Positions 9,556-17,827 of a stretch of DNA of 64,000 nt are shown here, in pieces. How positions within the stretch are numbered: position 1 is the stretch's first letter; every line of letters starts with the position of its first letter. The position numbers and the translations under genes are program-made. The stretch covers positions 62,001 through 126,000 of the forward strand of contig NZ_JACJON010000068.1 in the NCBI RefSeq assembly GCF_014695585.1, written 5' to 3'. The notes under the pieces are model-generated. The model worked only from the letters and a program-made list of their open reading frames with translations. It had not been told where the DNA came from and did not search any database. This DNA is from Microcoleus sp. FACHB-831. Lineage in GTDB: Bacteria > Cyanobacteriota > Cyanobacteriia > Cyanobacteriales > FACHB-T130.

Positions 9556-9889
9556 TAAGTTTAAATTTTCTCTAATTTAAACTTGTGTTAGAGGTACTAT
9601 GCTTTCGCCTGAAAATTCGTAGTAGGCAACTTTCCCACTTCTTTAACGATGATGGTTGACGGCTTCCACGTGGGCATTGCACACCATACATTTGGGTGAA
9701 GCTATATATGAAAATAATGTGCTGCGTCCAATCCAAGAATTGAATGGTTAGCCAGAAAATTGCTGGATAAAAATTACGATTTCTAGGTGATAGCTAATAG
9801 CTGATGGCTGACTGGTTTATGGTGGGCAATGCCCACCCTACATTTTGCGTAATCTAGCTGCAAGAAGGCAAGGTGCGATCGCTTCTATT
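9556..9889. other. Intergenic region with palindromes
   Basis: No gene is supported. An AT-rich inverted repeat (AAGTTTAAAT / ATTTAAACTT, 9558-9583) directly follows the permease stop and may act as its terminator, although no T-run follows. A GTGGGCA/TGCCCAC palindrome lies at 9821-9837; related palindromes occur elsewhere in the window (around 31062, 49843 and 56351). Confidence 0.5.
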
Positions 9890-10114
9890 TCACAAAAGTG
9901 TCCTGAACTCATCCCGTGTCAGTTCGCAATCGCGCAGAATTTGTGCCAACAAGCCACTACCAATTGTTTCACCTGAATGTACAGGGACAACCGTTCGACG
10001 CCCGTCGCTATGTATTAAAATGTGGTGACTGCCACGAACTCTGGCAACGGCAAAACCTGCTCTAGCAAGCGCGGCAATTACTTCGCCTCCCGTTATACTA
10101 GGCAGTTGGCTCAT
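9890..10114 (-). CDS. hicA: HicA-family mRNA interferase toxin
   Basis: A 74-residue protein with the HicA dsRBD-like fold signature: GGEVIAALARAGF, then RVRGSHHILIHSDGRRTVVPVHSGETI. The catalytic His is in GSHH, followed by a C-terminal helix ILRDCELTRDEF. The start codon overlaps the stop of hicB by four bases (ATGA), the usual translational coupling. Family knowledge: HicA cleaves mRNA when not bound by HicB. Here the antitoxin gene precedes the toxin gene. Confidence 0.92.
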   Translation of the reverse strand: MSQLPSITGGEVIAALARAGFAVARVRGSHHILIHSDGRRTVVPVHSGETIGSGLLAQILRDCELTRDEFRTLL

Positions 10115-10326
10115 AACTCAACGGAAATTCTTTGAACACCAACAAATTCGAGTGACTCTGCTTGCTCTTCCTCGAATTCTACGCAGAGTTCGATGGCTTC
10201 TCGAATGCGCTCCATCAGTTCGTCTAGGGACTTAGCTTGCGTATGACATCCACGCAGGCTAGGCACAGAAGCAACAAAGTAGCCTTCGCGATCGCGCTCG
10301 ATAATTACATTGAATTGTCTGCTCAT
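10111..10326 (-). CDS. hicB: HicB-family antitoxin (short form)
   Basis: A 71-residue protein: RQFNVIIERDREGYFVASVPSLRGCHTQAKSLDELMERIREAIELC is the classic HicB partial RNase-H fold. The product ends shortly after that domain, so it lacks the C-terminal DNA-binding helix found in longer HicB proteins. Autorepression by this protein alone is therefore doubtful. I chose ATG 10326, with an AGG about 10 bases upstream; a TTG four codons earlier is in frame. It forms a two-gene operon with hicA. Confidence 0.92.
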   Translation of the reverse strand: MSRQFNVIIERDREGYFVASVPSLRGCHTQAKSLDELMERIREAIELCVEFEEEQAESLEFVGVQRISVEL

Positions 10327-10373
10327 CTTCAGCCTCAATTATTATATAATCTAGCAACATATTCCGGTATAAT

Positions 10374-11366
10374 CTATAGGCGCTCAAATAACTTTCCAAC
10401 TTCTTTAATATCAACGTTGCCACCGCTAATAATAACGCCAATATTAGCATCTGAAACGCTAATAATTCCTTCCAAAAGAGCTGCTGCTGCTAGTGCGCCT
10501 GTGGGTTCGACAACAATTTTTAGACGTTCCCACAAATAAAACATCGTGCGTAAAATTGCGTCTTCCGATACCGTCACCATGTCATCAACATAATGCAAGA
10601 CTAAGGGAAAGGTAATTTTTCCCAAATACGGAGTACGAGCGCCATCTGCAATTGTGTTAGGATTGCGGACGGTTTGCAGAGTTTTGGTGTGGAACGAGCG
10701 GGTTGCATCATCCGCGAGTTGTGGTTCCACTCCAATAACTTTGCAGTTAGGTGAAAGTGCTTTAGCTGCGATCGCGCTTCCCGATAGCAACCCGCCTCCG
10801 CCACAGCAAACTAGCAGTAAATCTAACGCTCCGACTTCTTCAATTAGCTCTTTTGCGGCTGTACCTTGTCCCGCCACAACATGAGGATGATCGTAAGGTG
10901 GAATTAGAGTAAGATAGCGATCGCTTGCTATATTATTAGCAAATTCTTCTCTATTTGTTTCAAGGCGATTATATAAAATTACCTCAGCACCATAGCCCCT
11001 CGTAGCAGCTTGTTTAACACTTGGGGCATCATCAGGCATTACAATCGTGGTGGGAATGTTTAGCAGTTGTCCAGAAAGAGCGATCGCTTGTGCGTGATTC
11101 CCCGATGAATAAGTTATTACGCCGCATTGCTTCTGCTCATCAGACAGTTGCGCTAATGCATTGTAAGCTCCGCGAAACTTAAACGAACCCGTGCGCTGGA
11201 AATTCTCGCACTTAAAAAAAACTTGACTGTTGGTGCGCTGATTGACACTTCTTGAGGTGAGAACCGGAGTGCGGTTAGCTGTACCTGACAAACGCAGCGC
11301 CGCAGCTTGCAAATCTGTATAACTTACTGTGTTTTTTGCAGAAAATATGTTGTAATCTGGCGTCAT
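10374..11366 (-). CDS. PLP-dependent threonine/serine (hydroxyaspartate) ammonia-lyase or racemase
   Basis: A 330-residue fold-type II PLP enzyme. The Schiff-base lysine is Lys63 in GSFKFRGAYN, the substrate loop is SSGNHAQA (about 92-99), and the phosphate-binding glycine loop is CCGGGGLLSG (about 187-196). The C-terminus has SGGNVD. There is no ACT regulatory domain, so it is not a biosynthetic IlvA. Length and motifs fit the serine racemase / threo-3-hydroxyaspartate dehydratase / catabolic threonine dehydratase group; the exact substrate cannot be decided. The start lies 27 bases from the divergent methyltransferase start at 11394. Confidence 0.88.
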   Translation of the reverse strand: MTPDYNIFSAKNTVSYTDLQAAALRLSGTANRTPVLTSRSVNQRTNSQVFFKCENFQRTGSFKFRGAYNALAQLSDEQKQCGVITYSSGNHAQAIALSGQLLNIPTTIVMPDDAPSVKQAATRGYGAEVILYNRLETNREEFANNIASDRYLTLIPPYDHPHVVAGQGTAAKELIEEVGALDLLLVCCGGGGLLSGSAIAAKALSPNCKVIGVEPQLADDATRSFHTKTLQTVRNPNTIADGARTPYLGKITFPLVLHYVDDMVTVSEDAILRTMFYLWERLKIVVEPTGALAAAALLEGIISVSDANIGVIISGGNVDIKEVGKLFERL

Positions 11367-11393
11367 AACAATATCACTTTGCGAGTTAGGCTA

Positions 11394-14300
11394 ATGGCAG
11401 AACCTACAATTTCAGCTATTATCCGCAACGATCTCTCTTCTCCGGTGCGTCTAGCGCTAGAAGCTGGACTCTTTAGTAAAGATACAACTTTCTTTGACTA
11501 CGGCGGCGGACAGGGTGGCGATGTTAAAGCGATCGCGAATTTAGGCTACGCCTCGACTGGTTGCGATGTTTATCCCTATCCAGGTTCTCTCCCTAGCGCT
11601 GATATTGTCAATCTCGGCTATGTAATTAATTTTATTGAATGTCCGGAGCAACGCCAGGGAATTTTGCGCGAAGCTTGGCAAATAACTCGCGAAATATTGA
11701 TAGTTACTGCTCCCATTTTAATTACTGACGCGGGTGACAACAAAATACCCTACGAACCTGGTTTTACTAGCAATTTAAACTACTCTCCAAAGTATTACGA
11801 GCAGGAAGAGCTGAAAACTTATATTGAGCAAGTTCTCAATGTTGAAGCGATTGCAGTATCTTTGGGTATTTACTTTATTTTTCGCTACCAAACCGCTGCT
11901 GAAAACTTCTTATTTTCCTGCTTTATATCTAAAACACCTGCACCAAAACTTCATTATAATCTCCCAGAACTGCTTGCACCTCTAATCGCTTTCGTGACTC
12001 AGCACGGACGTTTACCAGTTGAAGGCGAGTTACCATCAGAAACAGAAATTATAAAAGAATTCGGTAGTATCGCTCAAGCTTTTGAAGTAATTTTACAGGC
12101 GACAAATCAAGGATATTGGGATGCGATCGCCCAAAAACGCCGTTCTGATATTCTCATTTATTTAGCTTATAGGGGTACAGATATTTCGTCTCCCGTAGCG
12201 CCGGAAATCAACAAAGATATTCAAGCTTTATTTGGTAGCTACCAGCAAGCCTGCGAAGCCGCCAACGAGTTATCTGCCAATCTCACCGAACCCAATATCA
12301 TCGCTAATTATTGCCAAAAAACGCAGCTGGGCAAACTGCTACCAACTGCGCTTTACATTCACGTATCAGCTATTTCCGAACTCGATTCTTTGCTGAGACT
12401 CTATGAAGCAAATGCAAGTCGAAACTTTGGGCGCATAGATGGTGCAACGCTGATAAAAATAAGTATTGATCAGCCTAGAATCTCTTACTTATTTTACCCA
12501 GAATTCGATATTGACCCGCATCCAGCTTTACAAGCTAGCATATGGATTGACACCAAAAGCGGCATTTATTGTCACCGCAATTACAGTAGTAGCGACAATC
12601 CCCCGGTACTTCATCGCAAGGAAACTTTCGTAACTCCCGACTATCCCAACTATCAAGAATTCGCCAGATTGACGCGAGAAGAAGAAGCATGGGGACTTTT
12701 AGATCGCACGCGCGATATTGGGACTAAAAGGGGTTGGCAAAAATGTTTAAAAGAGCGCGGTGTAGAAATAGAAGATCATCGCGTTGTAGCGCGATCGCGT
12801 TCTGGAACTATTCATCAATCTCCCATACCTAAAATAGAGCGTCACCGCGCTGCAATCGTTCGCAAAAGCATTTCTCGCCCGCTACGTTTAGCTTTGGAAG
12901 CTAACTTATTTACTAAAGATACAACTTTCTTTGACTATGGCTGCGGACACGGCGGCGATGTAGCCCGCATGACAGAACAAGGTTATATTAGTGCTGGGTG
13001 GGACCCCTATTATTTCCCAGATAATCCCCACAACTCTGCTGATATCGTTAATCTTGGCTACATAATTAATGTTATTGAATGCAAAGATGAACGTCGAGAA
13101 GCTTTGCTAAAAGCGTGGGAACTTAGCAAAAAAGTCTTAATTGTTGCTTCGCTTGTATTGATAGATCACCGAGAAACTGGACAAGTAGCTTACGGCGATG
13201 GAATTATCACCAAACGCAATACTTTCCAGAAATACTACGAACAGGAAGAACTTAAAACTTATATTGACCAAGTTCTGAATGTCGATGCGGTTCCAGTTGC
13301 ACTGGGAATTTATTTTGTGTTTCGGGATGAATCTCAAGCGCAGGCTTATCGCGCTTCTCGGTTTCGTTCGCGCACGAAGATGCCGAAAGTTCACACTCAA
13401 ATTAAGCGCTTTGAAGATTATCAAGAACTACTTGCACCGCTGATGGAATTTGTGACTGAACGCGGTAGATTGCCCGTCAAAGGCGAAATTTCTGAAGAAG
13501 CTCAAATAACCGAAGAATTCGGCAATATTAAACGTGCATTTAAGGGAATTTTACAGGCTACAGACCAACAAGAATGGGATGCGATAGCCCTACAACGCCG
13601 TCAAGATTTGCTAGTCTATATCGCCCTTACTCAATTTGATAGTCGTCCCAAATTCAGCGAATTAGCGCCAGTTGTCCAACATGATATTAAAGCTTTATGC
13701 AGCAGCTACACCCAAGCCTGCGAAGCGGCGGAGGATATGCTATTTAGCCTGCGCGACTATAATATTATTACCCAATGCTGCGCGGAAAGTTTAATAGGTA
13801 GTCAGCGCTATAACGGTTTTTACATCCATGTTTCAGACCTTTCTTCTCTCCACCCTCTGCTGCGCCTTTACGAAGGTTGCGCTAGCCGTGCGATAGGCAG
13901 ATTGGATGAAGCAACGCTGATTAAGTTCCACACTGACCGACCAAAAATATCCTATTTGTTTTATCCCGATTTTGACATTAATCCGCATCCAGTTTTGCAT
14001 ACGAGTATGCAAATTAATTTGGGTAATTTGCGTGTCACTTATCGAGATTATGATACCTCCGATGACCCACCAATTTTACACCGCAAGGAAACAGTAGTTA
14101 CTCCCGACTATCATAATTATGATAAGTTGGTGAAACTGACTCGCTATGAAGAAGAATGGGGACTTCTTGATGATGAACGTGCGATTTCAACTTTGAAGGG
14201 TTGGCAACGATGTTTGCAAGAACATTGTGCAGAATTATATGGTTATAATCTCCGTTGGCGTAAAGATGCAGATCCCTATCGCATTAAGTTATTAAAATCT

Positions 14301-14456
14301 GCCCGTGCGGCACGGAAAAAGAGGGAAAAGCAATCTCAAGCCGCAGTTGGAGAAATAAAAAATAACGCAGATGTCATTATGATAAATGATGAATTATGCT
14401 CTGAAGAGGCAGCAGCAAAGTCAAGCTTAGAGGTGGCAGAAGGAGAAAATATTTAG
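11394..14456 (+). CDS. Tandem-duplicated DNA-phosphorothioation-associated putative methyltransferase
   Basis: A 1020-residue product made of two homologous halves (about 1-480 and 490-990). ATG 11394 (MAEPTISAIIRNDLSSP) aligns with the start of the second half, so the longer upstream frame is ignored. Each half has SxPxRLALEAxLFxKDTTFFDYGxGxGGDV (SAM-type motif I), ADIVNLGYxIN, YYEQEELKTYIxQVLNVxA and a C-terminal segment ending in GLLDxxRxIxTxxGWQxC. The second half keeps GCGHGGD and GWDPYYFP, the consensus for TIGR04096-type proteins. The first half has GGGQGGD and GCDVYPYP and is more diverged. Known members are single-copy and sit with dnd/phosphorothioation genes; none of those is visible here. 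A Lys/Arg-rich tail follows. Confidence 0.85.
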   Translation: MAEPTISAIIRNDLSSPVRLALEAGLFSKDTTFFDYGGGQGGDVKAIANLGYASTGCDVYPYPGSLPSADIVNLGYVINFIECPEQRQGILREAWQITREILIVTAPILITDAGDNKIPYEPGFTSNLNYSPKYYEQEELKTYIEQVLNVEAIAVSLGIYFIFRYQTAAENFLFSCFISKTPAPKLHYNLPELLAPLIAFVTQHGRLPVEGELPSETEIIKEFGSIAQAFEVILQATNQGYWDAIAQKRRSDILIYLAYRGTDISSPVAPEINKDIQALFGSYQQACEAANELSANLTEPNIIANYCQKTQLGKLLPTALYIHVSAISELDSLLRLYEANASRNFGRIDGATLIKISIDQPRISYLFYPEFDIDPHPALQASIWIDTKSGIYCHRNYSSSDNPPVLHRKETFVTPDYPNYQEFARLTREEEAWGLLDRTRDIGTKRGWQKCLKERGVEIEDHRVVARSRSGTIHQSPIPKIERHRAAIVRKSISRPLRLALEANLFTKDTTFFDYGCGHGGDVARMTEQGYISAGWDPYYFPDNPHNSADIVNLGYIINVIECKDERREALLKAWELSKKVLIVASLVLIDHRETGQVAYGDGIITKRNTFQKYYEQEELKTYIDQVLNVDAVPVALGIYFVFRDESQAQAYRASRFRSRTKMPKVHTQIKRFEDYQELLAPLMEFVTERGRLPVKGEISEEAQITEEFGNIKRAFKGILQATDQQEWDAIALQRRQDLLVYIALTQFDSRPKFSELAPVVQHDIKALCSSYTQACEAAEDMLFSLRDYNIITQCCAESLIGSQRYNGFYIHVSDLSSLHPLLRLYEGCASRAIGRLDEATLIKFHTDRPKISYLFYPDFDINPHPVLHTSMQINLGNLRVTYRDYDTSDDPPILHRKETVVTPDYHNYDKLVKLTRYEEEWGLLDDERAISTLKGWQRCLQEHCAELYGYNLRWRKDADPYRIKLLKSARAARKKREKQSQAAVGEIKNNADVIMINDELCSEEAAAKSSLEVAEGENI

Positions 14457-14510
14457 CAGCGATCGCCTCAAATTAGGGCAGCGGTGCAGCAACAAGAAAG
14501 CAAAAAATAA

Positions 14511-15323
14511 GTGAAAACAGATACAATTTTCTATAGCATTTTTCAGGAATTCCCCAGCATCTTCTTTGAACTAATTGGGCGTTCTCCAGAAGAAGCGATC
14601 GCTTATGAATTCACCTCCCGCGAAGTCAAACAACTTGCCTTCCGCATGGATGGTTTATTCTTACCGACTACTGGCGATCCGAGCCTACCTTTCTATGTTC
14701 TGGAAGTGCAATTTCAGCCAGAGGAAGAATTGTACTACCGCTTATTTGGCGAACTTTTCCTCTACTTGAGCCAATACAAACCACCCCATGCTTGGCGGGT
14801 TGTGGTAATTTATCCCAGGCGCAGTGTAGAAAGAGAACAGAGTTTTCAGTTTGGCGAAATTTTAGCTCTAAATCGAGTCACGCGAATTTACTTGGATGAG
14901 TTAGGAGAACTAGCAGAGAACTCTCTTGGGGTTGGAGTTGTTAAACTTGTAGTTGAGGCGCAGGACACAGCGACGGAACTGGCAAAGCGTTTGATCGAGC
15001 AAGCGAAGCAACAATTGAGCGATGAAGCTGTCAAGCGCGACATTATCGACTTAATTGAGACAATTATCGTCTACAAGTTACCACAAAAAACACGCGAGGA
15101 GATTGAAGCTATGTTGGGTTTAAGCGAGTTAAAACAAACGAAAGTTTATCAAGAAGCTTTAGAAGAAGGTGAGCGCATAGGTGAGGAAAGAGGTGAAATG
15201 AAAGCAAAGGTGGAAGCCATACCGCGCATGATACAGGTTGGCTTGAGTTTGGAGGCGATCGCCCAGGTGTTAGACTTGCCCTTGGAAACAGTTCAGCAAG
15301 CAGCACAACAGTCTAATGGGTAA
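14511..15323 (+). CDS. DUF2887 / Rpn-family PD-(D/E)XK nuclease-like protein, second copy
   Basis: A 270-residue paralogue of the protein at 5209-6036, with the same opening (TIFYSIFQEFPSIFFELIG). Catalytic-type residues are Asp47 (FRMDGLF), Glu65 and Gln67 (VLEVQFQ). The middle is IDLIETIIVYKLPQKTREEIEAMLGL, then a Glu-rich linker and a helix-turn-helix-like tail (LSLEAIAQVLDLPLETV). The start is GTG 14511, the only start that gives the family N-terminus. It lies 54 bases after the methyltransferase gene on the same strand and may be co-transcribed with it. Nuclease activity is expected from the family and not shown. Confidence 0.88.
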   Translation: MKTDTIFYSIFQEFPSIFFELIGRSPEEAIAYEFTSREVKQLAFRMDGLFLPTTGDPSLPFYVLEVQFQPEEELYYRLFGELFLYLSQYKPPHAWRVVVIYPRRSVEREQSFQFGEILALNRVTRIYLDELGELAENSLGVGVVKLVVEAQDTATELAKRLIEQAKQQLSDEAVKRDIIDLIETIIVYKLPQKTREEIEAMLGLSELKQTKVYQEALEEGERIGEERGEMKAKVEAIPRMIQVGLSLEAIAQVLDLPLETVQQAAQQSNG

Positions 15324-15368
15324 TAAGATTTGTGCCGAAATTGGCAGGTTATTTGGTGACAAAGTTAT

Positions 15369-15953
15369 TTACAGCCGCGATCGCTCTGCTAATTCCACCC
15401 AATGTTGTATCCCTTTTTGGGTCGGTTGTCCCGTCGCTGTAAATGTCCTTATATCTCTCTTATGTTGGGGGCCATAACTGATATGGATTGGCCTATCTGC
15501 ACCATAATAATATATCGAATCAAATGGTAATTTTTCTGCTAATATCCAATCGACTACGCGATCGCTGTCTTCCCCGATAATAATAAAATCGCAGGCTGCG
15601 CCTAGTCTCTTGCAGTAATAATTACCATTTTTATTCATTTCATGCGCCATATGCTGATCCAGTTCAGGCGCAACGCGGCCATTTTTATTGCCCGTCTCCG
15701 GATCTTTCTTGTCTAAATATTTCTTTAAATCCTTAGAACAAAATCCATAAGTTAGCTTAAACTTATCAAGGCCGAAATATTCAACTATCGCATTTAAAAT
15801 AAATTGATTTAAATCTTGAATTGCTAGAATCGTATCTTCTAGATTTTGGGGAAAGGGATTAATTTGGCCAGCATACTTATTATAAGTTTTGCTACAGGTA
15901 CAAAACTCCTCAAGCGTGAGGTATTTTCCTAGTTGTACTTGTTGGCTCGTCAT
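15369..15953 (-). CDS. Hypothetical protein, peptidase M15 / hedgehog-type zinc fold candidate
   Basis: A 194-residue protein from ATG 15953, with AAAGG close upstream. The middle and end carry spaced residues reminiscent of the M15/hedgehog zinc site: HMAHE (about 101-105), AACDF with Asp near 122, and PIHISYG with His near 157. The surroundings (YGFCSKDL before; a short strand DSIYYYG between) fit that fold. There is no signal peptide, so a cell-wall role is unlikely as it stands. It converges with the DUF2887 gene and lies next to the phosphorothioation-type methyltransferase. The fold assignment is tentative. Confidence 0.72.
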   Translation of the reverse strand: MTSQQVQLGKYLTLEEFCTCSKTYNKYAGQINPFPQNLEDTILAIQDLNQFILNAIVEYFGLDKFKLTYGFCSKDLKKYLDKKDPETGNKNGRVAPELDQHMAHEMNKNGNYYCKRLGAACDFIIIGEDSDRVVDWILAEKLPFDSIYYYGADRPIHISYGPQHKRDIRTFTATGQPTQKGIQHWVELAERSRL

Positions 15954-15980
15954 CACCTTTAATCCAAAATTTAAAATTAA

Positions 15981-16862
15981 CTAGACTGGCGTGACATCGT
16001 GGAAGCGGGTATAGTCGATGCAGCGATCGCCGTCAGGCGTCTTAGAGAAAATATCCACGAAACGCATATTAAATAGGATTTCCTGTGCAAAAAAGCTGTG
16101 ACGGGCGTGGATTGTCTGCGACACAGTTTTGTCGAGTCCTGTCAGCGCTACAACGATGACGGCTTCCGACTCGGCCAAAGAAGCTGGTGTGGCTCCATAA
16201 AGCGGGCTTCTATCGTCAATGCGATGCATTACCGTCCACGTCTCCTCAAAAATCGATGTCTGACTGCGAACCAGCGTGAGATCGTGGAGTCGCCGCATGA
16301 ATTCTCCCTCTTGAGTCACTTCATTGCGAACCAGAGTCACCCGCATTTGCGCTTCTACAATCTGGTTACCACGCTGGTTGGCTGTCCGGAACATTAAGGT
16401 CGGTACGCCATCGTAGGGAGGTATCACCGCCACTTTGCTAAAAAGCACTCTCGCCGTCGGTCGCGAGAACCGCGCAAAAGCCAGCCCCGTCACCATAGCC
16501 ACCCCCAGCAGACCTCCCAGCGCTTCTATCGTCACCACTATGTTGGCGTAGAATGTGCGCGGATACATGGCACCGTAGCCGATAGTGGCGAGAGTCTGGA
16601 CGCTGAAGAAGAAGGCGTCCCAAAACGAGCCGGGGCGGGCATTCTGGATGCAATCCCCTCCTGCGAGATAGAGGAGCGCAAATATGGCGTTGCTGCTGAC
16701 ATACAATAGAACGATCAGTGCCAACAGCCCAGGCCAGGGAAGGGTGAGTAGCAAATGGTACAGGTCGCCCCAATAGTGCGATCGCCCTTTTCGCACGATA
16801 GTAACCACCGCATTCCGCCGCACAAGGCGCGTCTGTGATTTGTGACGATGCCTTTTGGCCAT
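15981..16862 (-). CDS. Inward-rectifier-type potassium channel (KirBac-like)
   Basis: A 293-residue channel subunit. A basic N-terminus with an amphipathic slide-helix region (WGDLYHLLLTLPWPG) leads to a first membrane helix (about 45-66), a pore helix with the K+ filter TIGYG at 93-97 (VQTLATIGYGAMYP), and a second helix (about 107-127). The cytoplasmic immunoglobulin-like Kir domain follows (SKVAVIPPYDGVPTLMFRTANQRGN; EAQMRV; HARHSFFAQEILFNMRF). Length and order match KirBac channels, which act as tetramers gated by the cytoplasmic domain. The physiological signal cannot be inferred. The gene lies 27 bases upstream of the M15-like gene on the same strand. Confidence 0.93.
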   Translation of the reverse strand: MAKRHRHKSQTRLVRRNAVVTIVRKGRSHYWGDLYHLLLTLPWPGLLALIVLLYVSSNAIFALLYLAGGDCIQNARPGSFWDAFFFSVQTLATIGYGAMYPRTFYANIVVTIEALGGLLGVAMVTGLAFARFSRPTARVLFSKVAVIPPYDGVPTLMFRTANQRGNQIVEAQMRVTLVRNEVTQEGEFMRRLHDLTLVRSQTSIFEETWTVMHRIDDRSPLYGATPASLAESEAVIVVALTGLDKTVSQTIHARHSFFAQEILFNMRFVDIFSKTPDGDRCIDYTRFHDVTPV

Positions 16863-17217
16863 AGCCCCGCTACAAAGTAAGTTTACTGACGATTACCCAT
16901 AAGGCGAGCGATCGCAATCTGCAAAACCTTACGGTAGGTTAGCACGTATCGCCCCAACCCTTTTGTCAACGCGGCGACACAGACGAGCGTCTAAAATTCC
17001 AATACTTGCGTGCCCAAATATGCAAAAACTCCACCGTTACTTCTGGAGGAGCCGAAAATAAAAAACGCCCAACATTTGTTGAGGCGTCGATCATCAGGGT
17101 GCATCTACTACTCTTACTATAGCCTAATGAGGGGTGATACCCCTCACCCCGGCGATTTTGTAATAAAACTTCAGAGATGATATGGCTCTAAACAAACCTT
17201 TGGGTTGCGCCACTAGG
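16863..17217. other. Intergenic region holding a small-RNA-like element
   Basis: No protein gene is supported. The minus-strand element at 17058-17146 occupies the middle. The rest shows nothing recognisable apart from being the upstream region of the K+ channel gene. Confidence 0.6.
17058..17146 (-). ncRNA. Small-RNA-like element, copy 3
   Basis: Minus-strand version of the elements at 4881 and 5033. Reading on the minus strand: hairpin TGAGGGGTATCACCCCTCA (17146-17128), -10-like TATAGT (17121-17116), core AGTAGATGCACCCTG, and a terminator around CGCC...GGCG with a longer stem (CAACA/TGTTG) and a T-run near 17058-17064. The hairpin loop and terminator stem differ from the other copies but keep pairing. 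Retained structure with changed sequence argues for function, though expression is inferred. Confidence 0.45.
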
Positions 17218-17763
17218 TCAAAAATCAGTATCGCCATAAGTTTGCCGCCAGTTTTCTGCGTGCTGAAATTTGGCGCCTGCTGCGGAAGCGGCTTGCCTAT
17301 CTTCAGGGCGATCGCCAATCATTAAAACCTTATCTGGCTTGTGTATTTCTATCGCTAATTTCAGCATTCCTGCATTAGGCTTGCGGAACTTTCCCGACTC
17401 TTGATGGTTGCTGTAATTATTAACTTCATTGCTAGTTACGCAGAAGCACTTCCCTCCTTCAAAATCAGGGCAAAAGTAAATTTCTTCCATTTCTGGAACT
17501 AAGTCGAGAGTGTATTGCTGTTCTTTTATGCAACTTTGCAGAGACTTTTTGCCACTAGCGACACCAGCTTGATTCGTCACGCCGACAATTTTCCAGCCAT
17601 TAGCTGCAAAGTATGCGATCGCCCCCTCAGCACCTTCTATCATCTTTTGATCGTGGGGACGCTGGATAAATTTATTCCCTGAGAGGGGTGCCCTCACAGT
17701 ACCATCCAAATCCAATATTAGTAAGTTGACAGATCCGGTAGTTTCTTGAGTTTCTTGCTCCAT
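17218..17763 (-). CDS. HAD-IIIA family phosphatase
   Basis: A 181-residue HAD hydrolase of the histidinol-phosphatase/GmhB-like IIIA class. Motif I is LDLDGT (nucleophile Asp18, acid Asp20), motif II is VTNQAGVASGK, a lysine lies in the KPNAGM region, and motif IV is MIGDRPEDRQAA. A Cys-containing insert (YFCPDFEGGKCFC) occupies the place of the GmhB zinc loop but with altered spacing. Likely a small sugar- or nucleotide-phosphate phosphatase; substrate unknown. Confidence 0.87.
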   Translation of the reverse strand: MEQETQETTGSVNLLILDLDGTVRAPLSGNKFIQRPHDQKMIEGAEGAIAYFAANGWKIVGVTNQAGVASGKKSLQSCIKEQQYTLDLVPEMEEIYFCPDFEGGKCFCVTSNEVNNYSNHQESGKFRKPNAGMLKLAIEIHKPDKVLMIGDRPEDRQAASAAGAKFQHAENWRQTYGDTDF

Positions 17764-17827
17764 TGTCCAATTCTATCTGCTATCAAAAAGATAGTAGCGA
17801 AAAGTTAGATGTAGTTGAGAAATTAGG

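Noticed and set aside
5209..15323. DUF2887/Rpn proteins as transposases marking an insertion sequence
   Set aside because: No terminal inverted repeats or target duplications were found around either copy.
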